From Torreya grandis (lineage: Eukaryota > Streptophyta > Pinopsida > Cupressales > Taxaceae): DNA of 64,000 nucleotides. Below are positions 47,640 through 59,676 of this stretch, piece after piece (within the stretch, counting starts at the first letter, position 1; each line of letters starts with the position of its first letter). A program made the translations under genes and the position numbers. The stretch lies in assembly GCA_037957365.1 (NCBI GenBank), contig JARHVA010002128.1:434001-498000 (forward strand), read 5' to 3'. The notes under the pieces were generated by a model. That model saw only the letters and a program-made list of their open reading frames with translations. It was not told where the DNA came from and ran no database searches.

Positions 47640-48720
47640 CTTTCTCTGATGCCTAACCACCACTGAGACATCTCATGCCATCAAACAAGTCCATGATGGG
47701 ATTTGTGGAAGACATTTCAGTGGTAACTCGGTTGCAAAGTGCATCCTCCACCTGGGATATTATTGGCCCACTCTTAACCAAGACTATAGTGACTATGTTT
47801 AATGTTGCATCAAATTCCAGTAACATCCTAACCTACTTAATGTCCCTAGCCATGCTTTACAAGTTGCTAAGGAATTCTGGCCCTTTTCACAATGGGGTTT
47901 AGATCTAATTGGTGAGATTAACCCTCATTCATTTCTTTGACATCAGTCTATTATCATAACGACTGGATATTTCACAAAATGGGTGGAAGCTATTCCCCTC
48001 ATCTCCACTAAAGCTTACAAAGTCATCAACATCATTAACCACCACATCATCTATCATTTTGGTGTACCTCACAAGATAATCACTGATAATGACAAATCTT
48101 TGCGATGTTTTTGGCATCAAACCTAGCTTCTCCTCACCTTAGTATCCACAAGTAAATAGATAGGTAGAAACTTCTAACAAAATCCTAATGAAGGTGGTCA
48201 ATGACACTGGAAGGGATTGGCACACTCACATTCCCTTTGCTTTGTGGGCCTACCACACTAGCATCTGAACCCCTACAAGTGCTACACTTTTCTCCTTAGT
48301 ATATGGAATTGAGGCCATCTTTCCTCTTGAAGTACAAATACCTTCTCTTTGCATCTCCTTGCATGACATAATCTCTAACGATGAATTTCATCAAGATCGA
48401 TTAACACAACTTGAGTTACTCAATGAACGTCATCTTGCCACTCTTAATCATCTTCATATCTACCAAGATTGCATTAAGTGTGTCTACAACAAAAATCTGA
48501 GAGAGCGAGATTTCAAAATTAGAGATATCATCCTTAAAGAAAACCAACACGTGACCAATATGGAAAGAAGCAAATGAGGCAAGTTTGATCCTAATTGGCT
48601 TGGACCTTATATAATAATGCACAAGTATGGATCAGGTACTTATCATCTATCTTCTCTTGAAGGCCGGCTAGAACCTGAGCCCCTTAATGCCTTACATCTA
48701 CGACCATTCTACTATTAACC
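47640..48720 (+). pseudogene. Tat integrase
   Basis: The N-terminal zinc domain shows HAIKQVHDGICGRHFSG, then HLGYYWPTLN and CCIKFQ, where the second zinc Cys reads Phe. The core shows WGLDLIGEINP (Asp), YFTKWVEAIPLIS, FGVPHKIITDND (Asp) and VETSNKILMKVVNDTGRDWH (Glu). The C-terminal part shows RERDFKIRDIILKENQH, LGPYIIMHKYGSGTYHL and LNALHLRPFYY. It would insert the element DNA. The core residues are present but stops and frame changes inactivate it. The stop after FYY at about 48,717 ends pol. Confidence 0.85.
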
Positions 48721-49798
48721 AAGTGATCATTCACTTGATGTTTAACTTGAGCTCATCCCTTGAGCAACCCCCGTCATCCTCATTCCTATTCCTTTCAACC
48801 CTTTTTCCTTACAAACAATTAGTTAACCCTTTTTTAAGAATTAATGCTTTATCCTAATAAAAGGGAAACCCCTAAACCTCTATAGTCTATTCCATGACTA
48901 AAACCAAAAAAAAATTAGGATGCCTAACAAAATATTAAAAGGTCATAAAATATAAATGTAGACTACTCCCTCGAAGGATAGCTACATTATTGATGTAATT
49001 AATAGACTACTCCCTTAAAGGATAGCTAAGAAATCAAAACATATAAAGAAAAATATAGACCACTCCCTCAAAGGATGGCTATGACCAAATTTTTCTATAA
49101 AAATAGCACCCTCTCAGAAGCTTCCCACATCGATTAGCTTCACATGACCATAAAACAGAACAACATCCCCAAGTAGACTTCCCGCATTGATCAGTCTACC
49201 AAAAAAAAAGACTAACAAACTATTAAGTCATGGACTTGCCTATAGTCATTCTCAGGGTCACCTATAAAAGGGGCAAAGTTATCCCTGCTAAAAAGGGTTA
49301 CACTATCTTGACATATCACATAATCACACCTATTACCCCAAAATACCCAAGGGATTTTGAGCTCACTTAACGTCAAGTGATTAGGGTACTTCTCTAACAA
49401 AAACCAATGGTCAATGATGTAATGCATGAATGGGGCTTTTGTTTCCAAAAACCCTATCTATGCTATCATTATGGTCCTTATTAATGAAAGAGCAATGTGC
49501 CTTTCACTTCTTACACACCTTCGTCACATGCCAGTTTATCTTTTAGGATGCAGTTTATAAATTATCATACCCCATTCACATTAGTTTTTATGGAAAACAA
49601 TACACATGGAAACTATCAACCAAACACAATTTATGTCAAGCATATACCATCACCAATATGGAAACCTGCTAAAGCATAAATAGGCTCATTTCATTTTTAG
49701 CATACACCATCACCAATATGGAAAATTGCTAAGGATGAAAAACCACATCATTTCAAGCATAACATCATCTAACATCATCATACACTCATCACAATATT
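48721..49798 (+). other. Tat 3' noncoding region, proximal part
   Basis: No gene. It holds three copies of 'tagactactccctcaaaggat' + 'agcta' at 48,958, 49,003 and 49,056. It also has two copies of a ~62-bp unit with 'accatcaccaatatggaaa' at about 49,645 and 49,707. Open frames at 49,212-49,448 and 49,497-49,679 show no family motif. Confidence 0.6.
48958..49085 (+). repeat. Short tandem repeat, three units
   Basis: The core 'tagac(t/c)actccct' plus 'aaggatagcta' repeats at 45- and 53-bp spacing. Confidence 0.75.
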
Positions 49799-50476
49799 GG
49801 TGAGGTTAGGAGTCCAAGGTGAGATAATTAATTTAAAATAAGTAGTTTTTAAATTAATAAGGTGTGCATGTGTGGGTTAGGAGTGTTAACATTTAGAAGG
49901 GGACCAAGGGGGTTTGACATAATATTGGTGTCTACATTTGCCACTTTTGTCTTATGGTTTGTTCTGACGAACTGCAAGACAAAAATAGATGTAGGTTGCC
50001 CCAGGTATGGGGTGAGGTATTCCCCCTCAAAGTGGGAATCAAGAGAAGGTAATCTGAAATTGGGTGCCAATTTGATAGGTATTGGATGGGTAAGATGAGG
50101 TTGGAGTGTGAACATTTCAATAGTTGAGATTGTGTGTATACCACTTCACTTGATAGGCAGGTCAAATTGTCACAGGCAAGGTCGAGGAGGACTAAAATCG
50201 AAGTAACTAGTCCCCAACTTATTAGTGATAGTTTATTGGGTTAGATTGATCAAAGCTGTAGCTCCAATGGTTGAAGAGGACTAAAATTGAAGTAATCAAT
50301 CCCTAGCTTATTAGTGGTAGCTAATTGGGTTAAATGATCAAAGCTGTAGCTCTAATGGTCATCGTGTTCCAAGTATCTGGGCTAGGAATTGCTCTTAGAA
50401 AACACAAAATTGTCATAGATATTTGGGATCAACTTGGGCATGATCTAACAATAGGTGTGATGGGCACGTATAATTT
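49799..50476 (-). repeat. Left arm of a ~680-bp inverted repeat
   Basis: This is the reverse complement of 51,019-51,697. Its first 138 bases (49,799-49,936) are an inverted copy of the first part of the LTR, ending in 'tctaca', the complement of TGTAGA. The rest mirrors the 3' interior. Within the arm a ~90-bp sequence ('aggactaaaattgaagtaa'...) is present twice in tandem (from 50,188 and 50,277). The arms look about 95% alike by eye. Confidence 0.9.
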
Positions 50477-51018
50477 TCTAACTATTCATGAGATAGCATA
50501 TGCAATTAAAACAACCAAGGTAAAGTTGTCTCGAAAGTGGTCATGGTTTGAGGAGATAGTCGCGATCTCTGAGGTCATTTGTCAAGTTGGGCTAAGATAT
50601 AAGTGATCTTAAGTGTTGTTTGTTATGGTTAGGGAGATGTATGTGATCTCCAATGTGCCCCATGAGAAGTCAAAGGTGACTTCTATAGTGTCAAGGCTAG
50701 TTGTTTGGTCATGATTTTGGGCAGTTTTAGAGAAGACCTATGTTTTTAGGTCATTAACAGTTTTTGCATAGATAGGCAGTGAGCCTAGGGTTTAGATAGT
50801 TGGTCCATTAGGTAGATGAATGAATGAATGGCTGAGCTAACCTCAAAAGACCCCATGTCAACTGAATGCTACCTATATGGCCCCTATTTTAAGGGCCTCA
50901 GGCCAATGTAGTTCTCCCAGAAGGGAAGAAGAGTCAAAGAGGTTGTTAGTTATTTTGGTACATGGTTGAAATGATGAGTGTATGATGATGTTATAGGCTT
51001 TTACATATTTTTATAAGC
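50477..51018 (+). other. Loop between the inverted-repeat arms
   Basis: A 542-bp spacer with no gene and no recognised motif. Confidence 0.6.
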
Positions 51019-51697
51019 AAATTATACGTGCCCATCACACCTATTGTCAGATCATGCCCAAGTTGATCCCAAATATCTGTGACATTTTTATGTTTTCTAA
51101 GAGCACTTCCTAGCCCAAATACTTAGAACACGATGACCATTAGAGCTACAGCTTTGATCATTTAACCCAATCAACTACCACTAATAAGCTAGGGACTGAT
51201 TACTTTAATTTTAGTCCTCTTCAACCATTAGAGCTACAGCTTTGATCGATCTAACCCAATCAACTATCACTAATAAGTTCGGGACCAGTTACTTCGATTT
51301 TAGTCCTCCTTAACCTTGCCTGTGACAATTTGACCTGCCTATCAAGTGAAGTGGTATACACGCAATCTCAACTATTGAAATGTTCACACTCCAACCTCAT
51401 CTTACCCATCCACTGCCTATCAAATTGGCACCCAATTTTAGATTACCTTCTATTGATTCCCACTTTGAGGGGGAATACCTCATCCCATACCTAGGGCAAC
51501 CTACATCTATTTTTGTCTTGTAGTTCATCAGAACAAACCATAAGACAAAAGTGGCAAATGTAGACACCAATATTGTGTCAACCCCCCCTTGGTCCCCTTC
51601 TAAATGTTAACACTCCTAACCCACACATGCACACCTTATTAATTTAAAAACTACTTATTTTAAATTAATTATCTCACCTTGGACACCTCACCCTAAG
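51019..51697 (+). repeat. Right arm of the inverted repeat, crossing into the 3' LTR
   Basis: It pairs with 49,799-50,476. The arm runs across the purine tract and about 139 bp into the 3' LTR. A transcript through this region could fold into a hairpin of ~680 bp with a ~540-base loop. Confidence 0.9.
51541..51558 (+). promoter_or_regulatory. Tat polypurine tract
   Basis: TAAGACAAAAGTGGCAAA directly precedes TGTAG of the 3' LTR. It is purine-rich but interrupted. The same sequence, inverted, follows the inverted LTR piece at 49,937. Confidence 0.5.
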
Positions 51698-52841
51698 ATT
51701 GTTTCTTAGCCTATGAGTTAGCCTAAGACGAGGTCCTCCAAATCCTAACTACCCATGACCTATTCTCACCCCATCTTAACTCCCTAACCAACTCTTGTGC
51801 CTCATAAGCCCTTGTTTCGACCATTCTCCAACGAAAAAGGCACTTGGCAGGTGGAGAAATAGGCAAAGAGCTAAAAATATCCCTTTTACCTATTCTCTCT
51901 CCACTGACATCAGTCAAACCTCAGCCGATGTCGGTAGTCCTACACCAATGCCAATGGGATTTCTGATGTCGATTACATAAGCCAAGCTCTAACATTGAGC
52001 TACCCCTGCCTTCTCACAAATTGGCATGCACATTCTAATTTAAGCACCAGAACTCAACTATCATTCTCCTGGCTGCCAAAGTTCTACACAAATCATTCCA
52101 GACACTAGATTGAGAGACTGTACGAGGACCTTGAGCTAATGAATTAAATCAATTCATGTTCGCTTCATTGGCTCACAACACCGGTCATATCAACCACAAC
52201 AAGAATCTCCATTTTGACACCTCTGGGTCTTCACCCTATAAAGCTCAGTACTCTAGTCTTCATTTCAAAAGTTTTAGAATATATTATTAGTTAGTTTTCA
52301 TTAATATTTCTAAATAATGTTGAGAGGCCCGACTACTCTTGTGGAGGGGCTGAAAGGCCTTCCCCTTATTCTTACCCTCTTTTTGCACCTATCCTCTATC
52401 TTTACCCTTCCTTAGACCTTATTCACCTTCCCACAACCCTACACAAACCTCTAAATTTCTAGAAACTCCTCTATCCACCATGAAAACATCTTAAAAGCCA
52501 TCCAAGGCCAATAGGCCCGACCGACATCGGCAACCCAACTGACACCGACATCATTTAACTGACTGACCTCGGTAGACCCACCAATGTTAGCCACTGTGTT
52601 CTGAATCAAAAAACTAGAAACCTATCTAAATAGCCCATAGACTAGACAAAACCTTTGGGCAGCTTTCTGTAACATTTTGAGACACACAGACTGCAGGGAA
52701 TAGGTGTTTCCTCTATAGCCAAAGAGGAGCTCCCATAAAGCTTGGATACGATGCACACTAAATCTAGGTAACATCAAACCCACAACCCTTAACCTTAGTT
52801 TCTTCCTCATTTGAATTAATTAGTGAAAATTTAGAGAAATA
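51559..52841 (+). repeat. Tat 3' LTR
   Basis: 1,283 bp, the same length as the 5' LTR. It starts TGTAGACACC; the expected terminal CA reads TA. It is followed by AGGGT, one base from GGGGT on the left. The TATA box at 52,235 and the CCGATGTCGG/CCGACATCGG words (about 51,915-51,930 and 52,520-52,560) are kept. Confidence 0.9.
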
Positions 52842-52845
52842 AGGG

Positions 52846-53183
52846 TGTTAGCGTAAGTTTTATATATCATTATATGGTTTTTCCTACACATATTTAGCTT
52901 TTTTAGGTTTTATAATAGGTCATTAAGAAAATACAGCTTAACCTATTTTCTAATTTTGAGTTATTTATAAATGTACCTTTCCTAAATATATTTTGGATAA
53001 TACTCATAATGATTATAAGGATCATAATTTAATATTTGCTTTTTGAAGATAAGCTTCTCATTTATTATGTTTGATTTTGCTTCTACGACATGATATCTCT
53101 TTTACATATTTCATTTTACATGTTATAGAGATTTGTGCATTCATGTTTATCAATTTTTTGATTCTTGATTATGGCCCATTCCA
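52846..53183 (+). repeat. Copia 3' LTR
   Basis: Starts TGTTAGCGTAAG, aligns to 32,340-32,694 and 27,145-27,500 with many changes, and ends ...ATGGCCCA (53,178) or a few bases later at TTCCA. Its separation from the copia interior by exactly one Tat element proves the order of insertion. It then meets the chromovirus integrase sequence again. Confidence 0.85.
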
Positions 53184-53186
53184 AAA

Positions 53187-53880
53187 AAAATAACCATTAT
53201 AATTTTATTATGGTATAAAACCTAAGGTGTTTTAAACTTTTTACAGTTACCAATTTTAGAATGGGTTGGTGCTGATGCAAATGCATTTGTAGAACACATA
53301 CAACAGTCTTAATAAGTAAGGAGAAAGTTATAGGAAATCAATGATAAGCTTAAAACAACATCAAATGTATCAAGAATGCCAAAGGTATTAAAATAGGAGA
53401 GTTAGTGATGGTATATTTTAGAAAATAAATATTTTTCCAAGGAATGTATAATAAGCTGAAATTGAAGAAGATAAATGCAATAATGATGAGGTATGTTTTC
53501 CAAAAAAATTGGATATATCTCTAGTATTTAATGTTCTTATTAATATGCAACTCATGGAAAGGGTAATGAAGGGGAAGAAGAATAAGTGTATTGGGAGCAA
53601 TAGGTACGAAGAAAGAATAAAGAAAAGATGGCACAAGTTTTGGACAAGAAGATAGTAAACACTAGGCAAGGCAACTATAACAAATATTTGATATAGTGGG
53701 AAGGAATACTTTAATTTTAGAATTTAAATTGAACAAGAATGACAAGGAAAAATGGTAGAAGTTTAACTAGAGAAACTTGTAGGAGCTGAGTTTTTTCAAC
53801 TAGAGGAGGATGATGCAAGAGCCTATCTTGCAAAGGCCATTAAGTTTTATTCAGAAATCCAACTGAGTCATTTTTAAAAC
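53187..53880 (+). pseudogene. Chromovirus integrase C-terminus and chromodomain
   Basis: From the copia border the broken frames read YGIKPKVF, then LGWVDADANAFVEHI-like text with frame changes, then GELVMVYF, AEIEEDKCNNDEVCFPKKLD and ISLVFNV. At 53,636-53,740 they read VLDKKIVNTRQGNYNKYLI, a stop, then WEG, which is the chromodomain start ('Y.V.WEG'). The chromodomain targets such elements to heterochromatin. A final FFQLEEDDARAYLAKA resembles the polyprotein tail. This fragment closes the element that begins at 21,945. Confidence 0.75.
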
Positions 53881-56796
53881 AAATATATTGAAGAGATATA
53901 TGTTTCTACAAATTTATTTAGTTGGTTAACATTTATCTCAATAATTTTTTAGGGCTGAAATTAACTCTTGAAGGGATGAAAAATTGTATTTTTACTTTAT
54001 TTTTTGTATTTTTAGAAATTTAATATTTAATATTTTTATATATGTTTGTGAAATTGAGTTGCAAGTAAATCTCAAGATATGCTTAGAAATTTAGAGGATA
54101 AGGGACAATTATTAACTCCATTTAAGCTTTAAAATATGCTAAAATAGAATTCTAGGTTAACTCTCTATAGTTTTTTTTGTTTTAATACCTTTATTTTTAA
54201 TTGTGCATGACAACTCTATCTTCAAGTTGTAATTTATTTAAAGTCTCTTATATGTTATTTTTAGAGAATAAAGAATAAATAAAATTATTTTAGGGTTGTT
54301 CTAGATTTTTATTTGTAATTTCGTTGTGGCTTTTAGAATTGTTGTGTTTTTTGGTTCACCATCTTAAATTAAATGAGTCAACTTAATTACAACAAGTTTG
54401 AAGAACATTCGATCCCTCATTACCCTACACACCTAAAAAATGGCCTATAGGAATTTTTTTTCATTAAATGCCAAAACCATGTAATTTATGTTTATATCAT
54501 GTTATAATTGTGGAATGGATGTTTTTAGGGTTTGGGTGCACTTATTTTTGTAATCTTGTATTTTTCACCTTTCTAACTATTTGATGTTAGTTTGTGCACC
54601 AACATGGTTTGAATTTAAATGTAGGACATCTATTACACATGTAAATTCATGTATTTAATCATTCTAGAGACCATTTGAGGAGAACATTTCACATTTATTC
54701 TTCATGATAATCTATTGAGCATCTACAAGCATTTGTAGAATTCAAGGAATAATTAGGCAATTCATTTTAACATTAAAGTTCATGTTGACAACACATTGCC
54801 TTACATTGGTTTTCCTCGCCAATGAATCACTAAAATTATTAGAGTGTTGTGTTTTATATGGAAAATGTTTAGGTCCCTAATTTGAATCAAGAAAAGTGTA
54901 ACACATGCCCCAAAACACATTGTCGTTCTTAATGTTTTCATATCTAGCTACCCAATCAGGAAAAGTAGAAGTGTATTTTCCCTATGATTAGATTAAATTT
55001 TAAAAATGTTTAGTGAGTATTTTATAGTCCTAGATCTAACAAACATAGTCATCAAAAACATTTTCCATTGCTGTAATTTTATCAAAAAGGTCAAATGTAT
55101 GGTTTTTATATCAAAAAAATGTCAATTTATTTGGACAAGGTCCCCATCATGAGTTTTTAGGGTTCACCTTATCTCAAAAAAATATTGATTTCCATTTTCA
55201 TGTTGTAACAAATGTCACTTGATCTCATGATATTTTAGTTACATTCCTAAACCTTCATTTTTTCTTTAGTTTTGGAAAATTAATTAGGTCTAATTTACTA
55301 TTTTACATATATTTTAGACTTGCTTAAATTTCTATGGATATTTGTATTGAAATTTAACCTGAAATAAACTTATTAATAATATGTTTTGGTCAATGTGTAA
55401 TTTCTTACACCTCTTATAAGGTCACAAATTTCTTTATTTTTTGATATATAAGATTTTATTATGGCTAATTATTTGGCTTATTCCTCTAGGGTTTCAAAAA
55501 ACCCCAATTTATTATGCCTTATCCCCTAGGGTTTGATCTTGTTTTACATATAATAAAACCTAAATTTATTTAATTTCATATTTCTAATTCTATCAGATTA
55601 TGTTAAATCTATGAAATTAGATCTAAGAGCATATGATAGAATTATAAACACTTATTTTTGGTACAAGACTAGTTATTTTCTATATATCAATGTATTTGTG
55701 TGTTTTTTAATCATTGGTTCAAATTAGTCTCTTATTGGCACTTTTAATATAATTTCATGACACTTTTGACACTTAAAACATATTTGTTTCCCTTTGAAAG
55801 TCTCTATTCCTCTTCATATGGGCATGTTGTCTCTTTATTATTGTTATTTTCTCTCTTTTTAGTGTTTTTTAATTATCCATTATGTTTCCTCCTTCCTCTA
55901 TGTTTATTCCCATAAATTTTGATTTTAAAGCAAAATAAAACTATTCAATCTTGATCATGACAATATTGAACCATTTTATTTTGGTTGACTTTATTTTGTG
56001 TGCTACTTGATCCTTGTTTTAATTTTTGATATTGTTGCCTATTTTATCTACTTTTTATAATGATTATATGTCATCTTTCATGCCATTAATTCCTTAATTT
56101 GAGATTAATAAGTTTTAGACACCTTAATTTGGCATAACACCATTATTCCTAATGTCTTATTCCTAATTTATCCTATTTATAAAACTTATACATTTTACCC
56201 TGTTTATAGGATTACCCCTTCCCCATTATAGGTCTACACTTGGTCCATTGAGCTTAAAACACCTCAAAACTTATATAAAAGGTATTTTTAACAAATATTT
56301 ATTATTTATTACTTATTTCCCATCCCTACCTAAAAAATAGAGTCAATATCATCTTTTGGATAGACCTAACCAATGTAAGGGTCAATACTAGATAAACTCA
56401 TGTACACTAAAAATTTATCCCTTTTAATTTTTTGTGCATATCAACAAATTATTATGAATCATGCACATTTAATATTAATAATATAAATTACTATATTTGG
56501 AATGCATGCATAATTTATCTTAGGTCAGAGTATCCATACAAATTCTAACTAAGCCATTCATCATTTAGAAGAAACACAAGACATGTCTAAATATCAAGAG
56601 CCAAGTCACATACAAAGTCAATCTTAGATAAAATAATCACTCAAGTTAATCCATATATAATTCATAAAAAACATAAGAAATTTATGAATATAAAGATTCA
56701 AGTCACATACAAGGTCAAGCCTAGAGCCAAAAATCACTCAATTCAAGCTTCATTGAATATCATACACTTGTGACAATGTCATTCTATCTTGGTCTT
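53881..56796. other. No recognised gene or element
   Basis: AT-rich with stops in all frames. It may include the 3' end and LTR of the chromovirus-type element, but without a 5' LTR for comparison I cannot delimit it. I saw no tandem repeat or RNA gene. Confidence 0.4.
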
Positions 56797-58140
56797 TGTT
56801 TAACCCTAAATTTAGATAAATATGAAAAGTTTAATAATATATAAGTAGTTCAAACATAAGGGTGATAACTAATATATATGAGGCTAATTAATTTAAAACT
56901 CAGATAAATAATATTATGAATTTATACAACTAAGATTGTTAAAAATAATAAAGTATATATATATTGAAAGATATTTTTATAAATAAGAAATAATGATACT
57001 TAGATGGTTTACTATATGCAGATAGATTTAGACTATAAACAAGTGTATAATATGAATAATTAATATTCTAGATCAATCATCATATTCTCTAAATTGTAAT
57101 TATATAGCCACAGTCACTACCATTAGATCTAGACACTATCATTGATGCTAGTGGCTAACTATGATGTAGGTGTCTAGTAAAAAATAATGATTGAATTTAG
57201 GTGTGAATAACTTGGTTTCTATAGGTATTTTTTCACATTTATGTTGATGTATTTATATCTAAGATATATGTTGTCTCTCTTCACTAATTTATCAAACCCT
57301 ATCTCTTCACCCTTCTTCACCCTTGAAATGAGTTTGCTAAAAAATAGGTTAGTGGGTTCATGATATCGAGCTTCCCTAAATATTCCTACATCAATGGGAA
57401 CTGGATACATAACCAATACTCCAAGGAGGGTCTCAAATTTATGTTTTTATCCCTTATATGTGGGAAAGTGTGTGTATAAGGGTGAAATATACTATATGAA
57501 GATGTATGAAGTGATCTAGTTTGCAAATTGAAAAATATCACTCTTGGGTTGTTTAAATGTTTTAGACCTATAATATGACTACTACTATGATTGATATGAA
57601 AATAAGGATGAATAAGATAGAATAGAGTACTTATTTAGTTAATTAGTTTATATTTAACAGGTGTTTAGTTGGTATTTTATTAAATGAAGAATGAGAAGAC
57701 TTATACTTGTATTTATACCACACCTTTTGAAAATATCTCTTGGTAGTGTTCAATAAGATAAATAAGATGACCCATAGGTTTCAAATCATTTTCAATTTGG
57801 ATAAATTTTAGAAATTGGACACTAGATAAGGATCTAGGCACTACCATTAGTGGTAATATCCCTATGTGTCTGGTAGTGTCTAGAGGACTAAAAAAGGTAT
57901 GGATCTGAAACAGATAGTGAATATGATTATTAGGCTTTAATATTTTTTGTGTAGTAAAAGAGACTTGGGTCATTAGAATGATGTAGGTTAGACTAATATA
58001 TAAGAATTTATACGTAATGAGATGGTAAATGTGATCCTTTTGATAATGGGGAGGTCTAAAATTGAAGGGTATATCCCTGATTGATATTTTTCAAATGTAC
58101 AAGATTGAGATGCTATAAATATTTAGTTTTAGTATCTACA
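56797..58140 (-). repeat. 3' LTR of the gag-less element
   Basis: Aligns with 62,745-64,000 over its length with many substitutions. On the minus strand it starts TGTAGATACTAAAAC and has a TATA box (GGTATAAATACAAG, near 57,709-57,720). It contains 'ctagacactatcattgatgc' and 'ggcactaccattagtgg' phrases, also in the other copy. Confidence 0.85.
57709..57720 (-). promoter_or_regulatory. LTR TATA box
   Basis: The minus strand reads GGTATAAATACA. The matching site in the 5' LTR is at 63,729-63,740 (AGTATAAATACA). Confidence 0.5.
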
Positions 58141-58155
58141 TTCCCCCTTTTAATC
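58141..58155 (-). promoter_or_regulatory. Polypurine tract
   Basis: The minus strand reads GATTAAAAGGGGGAA directly before TGTAGAT of the LTR. A clear purine tract. Confidence 0.8.
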
Positions 58156-58959
58156 TTATTAAATTAATGCATAATGATGAGATTATTAGGTTAAAGGAAA
58201 TAAATGCATACTTAGTTGTGTATAACACACTTTATCTTTTCTTAATCCTAATTTGAGTGTATTGTAACCAAGAGCATGTTACAATATAAATTATTACATA
58301 TAATTAAAAATTTGAAACAATAAAACATTTGAAAAGAAAGAGAGAATGGAAGGAGTACACTTGTGTGTTGATGGAACCATGTTTCCTCTTGATGATTTAA
58401 CTTAGTAAAGATGCTTCCTTATGAATTATTAGAGTTTTAAAAGTTTCATTTAAACCTTGAAGATCTAAAAATGGAGACTATAAGGTATTATTCCCATATT
58501 ATAGTGCAAAGGTGAGTTGTGACATGATCATTGAAATCATTATATCTCAATTACATAACTCAAGTGTGAATATATATAATCTAGTGAGGGTTGGTGATTT
58601 AATAATTTTTTTCTATAAATATGGTGAGATTGGATGATTTAATCACTCTAGTCTATAAATTTGGTGAGGTTGAATGATTTAATCACTTTAACCTATATAA
58701 TGAACTAACTATTGTAGTAAAAAAGGCTAGATAACAATACATCATAGTGTAATCAGTGCATCTTGTGAGTATTTTAATTGGTAAATTTTACAAATTTTGA
58801 TGAAATAACATGACATATTCACCTCTAATATGTCTTATTTGGAGTATATGTATCATAAATGTGAAAAAAATTGTTTCAAATTTATGAAAAATTGGTATAA
58901 TGTATAGGAATCTCACATGTGTATATCTGAATAATAGAGTTGAACTAGATTTTGTGAAA

Positions 58960-59370
58960 TGGTGGAGGTCATATCTTTATGATATTCCCACACTAAATTA
59001 TAGAGATAATGAGTAATTAATTAAGTTTCAAGGTTATGTTCTTATGACATTCCCCCACTTCAATCTAGAAACTGAGAAGGTGTATAAGTGTGGAGGGCAT
59101 GTTTTTATGACATGTCCCCACTACAATTTGGAAACTGAGAAGATGTATAGGTATGGATGCAATGTTTTTATGACATGCCCCCACTATAATATGGAAATTT
59201 ATAAGGTGTATAAATTTATAGGTCATGTTTTTATGACATACCTTGACTTTAGTCTAGAAATTGAGAAGGTTTAAAAGTGTATAGGTCATGTTTTTATGAT
59301 GTACCACCACTAAAATTTGGAAAAATATGAAAATGTGGACGTCATGCTTGTATGACATGCCCCCCATTTT
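58960..59370 (+). repeat. 63-bp minisatellite with an in-frame 21-residue repeat
   Basis: About six units carry 'ggtcatgtttttatgacat' plus 'gcccccactacaat' at 62-63-bp spacing (cores near 59,047, 59,109, 59,172, 59,235, 59,298, with a shorter last one near 59,353). Because 63 is a multiple of three, a 76-codon frame (59,044-59,274) repeats 'GGHVFMTCPHYNLETEK'. I think the frame is a by-product of unit length. Each unit contains a GGTCAT-N6-ATGACA dyad. Confidence 0.8.
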
Positions 59371-59676
59371 GAGGTGAGGGAAATAGAAAATGGTAGGTAA
59401 CTTAACTCAAAATGGTAAGGTATTTGTATAATATGTGTATGAATCATGCAACATATAGGGATAACATGTCAAAGTAGATATAAATTAGAATCATAATATG
59501 TGATCACATCAAAGCCTAAGAAATATGATATAAATCATGAAAATTTCTAGAGAGTAATAATAAAAAATCAATAACCAATCAAGAACACACATAAGAACAC
59601 TCAATGTAATGCAAATTAATGATCCAAGGAGACCTCATATAAGCGACATGTTTAAATGGTGCATAATTAAAAGGGA

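Larger units (their letters stand above)
37610..52841 (+). mobile_element. Tat-lineage Ty3 retrotransposon, 15.2 kb
   Basis: Equal 1,283-bp LTRs flank, in order, primer site, gag, proline-rich region, protease, RT, RNase H, additional RNase H, integrase, a long 3' noncoding region and a weak purine tract. The additional RNase H places it in the Tat group. It is flanked by GGGGT on the left and AGGGT on the right. It is the youngest large layer in the nest, yet its LTRs differ visibly and its genes have many stops, mostly explicable as single C-to-T or G-to-A changes. Confidence 0.9.
32340..53183 (+). mobile_element. Ty1/copia element (interrupted by a Tat element)
   Basis: The order LTR, tRNA-Met primer site, gag, protease, integrase, RT, RNase H, purine tract, LTR defines a Ty1/copia element. 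The 15.2-kb Tat element at 37,610-52,841 sits at its purine-tract/3'-LTR border. Without it the element is about 5.6 kb. The host sequence is the chromovirus integrase; 'aaaat' flanks both ends, with extra A's on the right. All genes have stops. The 5' part was later copied into block A. Confidence 0.85.
21945..53880 (+). mobile_element. Chromodomain Ty3 element, fragmented by nested insertions
   Basis: Pieces of one pol gene appear in order on the plus strand: RT/RNase H (21,945-22,290), N-terminal and core integrase (22,315-22,945), next core piece (26,927-27,144, duplicated at 32,106-32,339), integrase C-terminus and chromodomain-like end (53,187-53,880). The gaps are filled by the 313-bp repeat array, a duplicated block, and the copia element with its own Tat insertion. 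Integrase wording and the chromodomain point to the chromovirus clade. The 5' LTR, gag and protease are not recognised. This is the oldest layer of the nest, since everything else interrupts it. Confidence 0.8.

Noticed and set aside
44180..48720. Endogenous plant pararetrovirus
   Set aside because: Protease-RT-RNase H order alone would fit, but integrase, additional RNase H, LTRs and a purine tract are present, and no movement or coat protein is seen.
49849..50165. Open frames on both strands in the hairpin's left arm
   Set aside because: Part of the arm is inverted LTR and the rest mirrors the noncoding 3' region; frames are chance.
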